Assembly: GCA_036558305.1 (NCBI GenBank)
Contig: DATBFX010000392.1
Coordinates: 1-6,977 of the forward strand
Length of the DNA: 6,977 nucleotides
Reading direction: 5' to 3'
Source of the DNA: DATBFX01 sp036558305
GTDB taxonomy: Bacteria; Chloroflexota; Chloroflexia; Thermomicrobiales; UBA6265
In this document: piece by piece, positions 5,658 to 6,977 of the stretch
How the letters are laid out: each line of letters begins with the position of its first letter
How positions within the stretch are numbered: position 1 is the stretch's first letter
The notes under the pieces: model-generated
What the model was told of the DNA's origin: nothing
What the model saw: the letters and a program-made list of their open reading frames with translations, nothing else
Databases searched by the model: none
Position numbers and translations under genes: made by a program

Positions 5658-6506
5658 ATGAGCCGTCGTGCGTTCGCGTTGGGAGGGCTGCTCGGCGCTT
5701 TCGGTGCCGCCGCCGTCAGCGGTGTAGAGGCGTACCAGGCGCGATACGTCAATCCCTATTCACCGCAAACGGAGCACGTTTCGATTCCGGTGCCGCCGGG
5801 TCACGAGGGGTTGGCCGGTCTTCGCATCGGATTCATCACCGATACGCACGTTGGGCCATTCGTCTCACCGGACGACCTGGCGCGCGCAACTGCCCTGCTC
5901 GCCGAAGAACGACCCGACCTGGTCCTCCTCGGCGGCGATTACGTCTCCGAATCGCCTCGGTACATCGGTGCGGCGGTTGAGGTGTTCGGCGAACTGGTCG
6001 ATGAAACGCCGTTGGGCGGATTCGCGGTCCTCGGCAACCACGACATGTACGTCTCGCCGGCCAAGGTGACGGCAGGTCTCGAGGCGGTCGGTATCCCGGT
6101 TCTGCGCAACCAGGCAGCTCGGGTTGCCTACGGTGGGGATACCCTCTGGATCGCCGGTATCGACGAAACGCTGCTTGGCCACCCCGACCCGCGGACCGCG
6201 TTCTCGCAGGTGCCCGACGACGCGGCGGCACTCGCCCTCTGGCACGAACCGCAGTTTGCCGAGCAGGCGGCGGCGAAAGGTGCGTTCCTGCAATTGTCCG
6301 GTCACACCCACGGCGGGCAAATTCGTATCCCGGGTGTCGGCCCGGTCGGTCTGCCGGTCCACGGGAAACGCTACGTGATGGGTCTCAACCAGGCGGCCGG
6401 GATGGACATCTATACGGCGCGCGGCGTCGGCGTCTATCGACCGCCGCTCCGGTTCAATTGTCCGCCCGAAGTCACGGTCATCACGCTCTCCCTCCCCGAT
6501 CGATAA
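5658..6506 (+). CDS. Tat-exported metallophosphoesterase, YkuE/YaeI-like
   Basis: A 282-residue calcineurin-like phosphoesterase. Metal and catalytic motifs in order, from ATG 5658: TDTH (D62, H64), GGD (D94), GNHD (N127, H128), WHEP (H196) and GHTHGGQ (H216, H218), a complete two-metal site. The C-terminal HGKRYVMG...YTARGVGVYRPPLRFNCPPE block is typical of YkuE/YaeI proteins. The N-terminus MSRRAFALGGLLGAFGAAAV is a twin-arginine signal (SRRxF), so it should leave the cell folded, perhaps membrane-anchored; B. subtilis YkuE is a known Tat substrate. Start choice: GTG 5571, with AGGA 10 nt upstream and overlapping menA by 26 nt, would add an acidic 29-residue extension before the RR. I prefer ATG 5658 because the Tat n-region is then short. 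The substrate is unknown; cell-envelope phosphoesters or UDP-sugar lipid phosphates are guesses from the family. Confidence 0.9.
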   Translation: MSRRAFALGGLLGAFGAAAVSGVEAYQARYVNPYSPQTEHVSIPVPPGHEGLAGLRIGFITDTHVGPFVSPDDLARATALLAEERPDLVLLGGDYVSESPRYIGAAVEVFGELVDETPLGGFAVLGNHDMYVSPAKVTAGLEAVGIPVLRNQAARVAYGGDTLWIAGIDETLLGHPDPRTAFSQVPDDAAALALWHEPQFAEQAAAKGAFLQLSGHTHGGQIRIPGVGPVGLPVHGKRYVMGLNQAAGMDIYTARGVGVYRPPLRFNCPPEVTVITLSLPDR

Positions 6507-6553
6507 CCGATCTCCGCGTAGTGGCTCATGTCGTGCGAGGTGTGTCAGGCTAC

Positions 6554-6590
6554 GCTTCCCGATACGCAGGGAAGCCCCGGTTTGTCCGGG
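6554..6590 (+). promoter_or_regulatory. Two abutting hairpins in the leader of the VWA gene
   Basis: GCTTCCC (6554-6560) pairs perfectly with GGGAAGC (6569-6575) over an 8-nt loop. CCCGG (6576-6580) pairs directly next to it with CCGGG (6586-6590) over TTTGT. With no base between them the helices could stack. An alternative pairing of A6573-G6574 with C6591-T6592 would lengthen the second at the expense of the first. No T-tract follows, so a terminator is unlikely. I do not recognise any known riboswitch consensus. The rest of the 108-nt gap (6507-6614) shows no clear promoter. Confidence 0.5.
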
Positions 6591-6602
6591 CTGAAATCAC
6601 CA

Positions 6603-6612
6603 AAGGAAGGGG
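6603..6612 (+). promoter_or_regulatory. Shine-Dalgarno AAGGAAGGGG of the VWA gene
   Basis: A purine-rich AAGGAAGGGG precedes the ATG at 6615; its AAGGA core is 7 nt upstream. It is the strongest ribosome binding site in the second half of the window and supports the start of the truncated gene. Confidence 0.75.
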
Positions 6613-6614
6613 CG

Positions 6615-6977
6615 ATGGCTGGGAAATCGAGGCGGACGACTCTCTGCGTCACTTCGGTTCTGATGACGATCGTCGTGACGCTCGCCGGATTCACGCAACT
6701 CGCCGGCGGTAGACGGATCGCGAATGCGCAGGCGGCAACACCAACCACGTTGGCGGCGACTCCGGCGGCCGGCAACCAGGTCAAGTACAAAAAGGTCAAC
6801 GTCGAGTTGATCCTCGACTCCTCGGGCTCGATGGCAGAGGAACTCGAAGGCGGCCAGACCCGAATCGACGCCGCGAAGCAGGTCCTGAACCAGGTGATCG
6901 ACGCTCTGCCGGTTCAGGAGGGCATCAACGTCGGCTTCCGCGTCTACGGTCACAAGGGGAACAACAACGAATCCGGC
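6615..6977 (+). CDS. Secreted von Willebrand factor type A domain protein, N-terminal part (3' end outside window)
   Basis: The first 121 codons of an open frame that runs off the window. Residues 1-39 look like a signal peptide: basic MAGKSRR, hydrophobic VTSVLMTIVVTLAGF, and a possible ANAQ-A cleavage site. An Ala/Thr/Pro linker (40-55) follows, then KKVNVELILDSSGSMAE, where DSSGSM (68-73) is the start of the metal-ion-dependent adhesion site (DxSxS) of a VWA domain. RIDAAKQVLNQVIDALP and NVGFRVYGHKG fit the first helix and second strand of the fold. VWA domains bind protein or other ligands through a divalent metal, here probably outside the membrane. The gene has its own leader and strong ribosome binding site, 108 nt after the phosphoesterase. 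Later domains or a membrane anchor cannot be seen, so the role (surface adhesion, envelope complex, Ca-activated channel-like) is open. Confidence 0.88.
   Translation, partial: MAGKSRRTTLCVTSVLMTIVVTLAGFTQLAGGRRIANAQAATPTTLAATPAAGNQVKYKKVNVELILDSSGSMAEELEGGQTRIDAAKQVLNQVIDALPVQEGINVGFRVYGHKGNNNESG

Noticed and set aside
6541..6614. Known riboswitch (c-di-GMP, SAM, glycine, TPP, cobalamin or fluoride) before the VWA gene
   Set aside because: None of the conserved sequence blocks I know for these classes is present; only hairpins can be supported.
1..6977. CRISPR array, tRNA/rRNA, insertion sequence, prophage or defence genes
   Set aside because: I found no regularly spaced repeats, tRNA or rRNA motifs, transposase or integrase motifs in either strand.

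Overview
The window is GC-rich chromosomal DNA in which every confident gene lies on the + strand. It looks like ordinary chromosome, not a phage, plasmid or defence island. I infer a member of the Chloroflexota, most likely the Thermomicrobia/Thermomicrobiales side. The reasons are the high GC, the MEP-pathway IspG and MenA enzymes, exported proteins with Ala/Thr/Pro-rich 'ATP' linkers right after the signal peptide, and REP-like intergenic repeats, including the widespread 'GTCATCCTGAGCGAAGCG' type. No marker gene here fixes the lineage, so this is a moderate-confidence guess.

Layout. 3-587: the C-terminal half of IspG (5' end outside the window), with all Fe-S ligands visible. 588-754: a gap holding two copies of a 35-nt hairpin-forming repeat in opposite orientation (602-636 and 693-727). 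755-1447: an RraA/HMG-aldolase-like protein with a TTG start set by a clear Shine-Dalgarno. 1448-1605: a gap with a possible promoter and a near-palindromic operator candidate. 1606-2754: a secreted NMT1/SsuA-type substrate-binding protein. 2755-2959: a gap with a second, unrelated REP-like inverted pair. 2960-3838 and 3835-4605: ATPase and permease of the same ABC importer, joined by an ATGA overlap. 4640-5596: MenA-type UbiA prenyltransferase. 5658-6506: a Tat-exported YkuE/YaeI-like metallophosphoesterase. 6507-6614: an untranslated leader with two abutting hairpins. 6615-6977: the start of a secreted von Willebrand factor A protein that runs off the window.

How they fit together. IspG makes the isoprenoid precursor HMBPP, and MenA consumes polyprenyl diphosphate to make demethylmenaquinone, so the two ends of the cluster share isoprenoid/quinone metabolism. 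Between them is a complete nitrate/sulfonate/thiamine-precursor-class ABC importer whose substrate cannot be read from sequence. The RraA-like protein should not be taken as a menaquinone methyltransferase despite the historical 'MenG' name of that family. The mid-operon repeat between binding protein and ATPase resembles the malE-malF REP arrangement and may let the binding protein be made in excess.

I found no convincing undescribed system. The most checkable unusual items are the two unrelated REPIN-like inverted repeat pairs, the structured leader of the VWA gene, and the operator candidate before the transporter.
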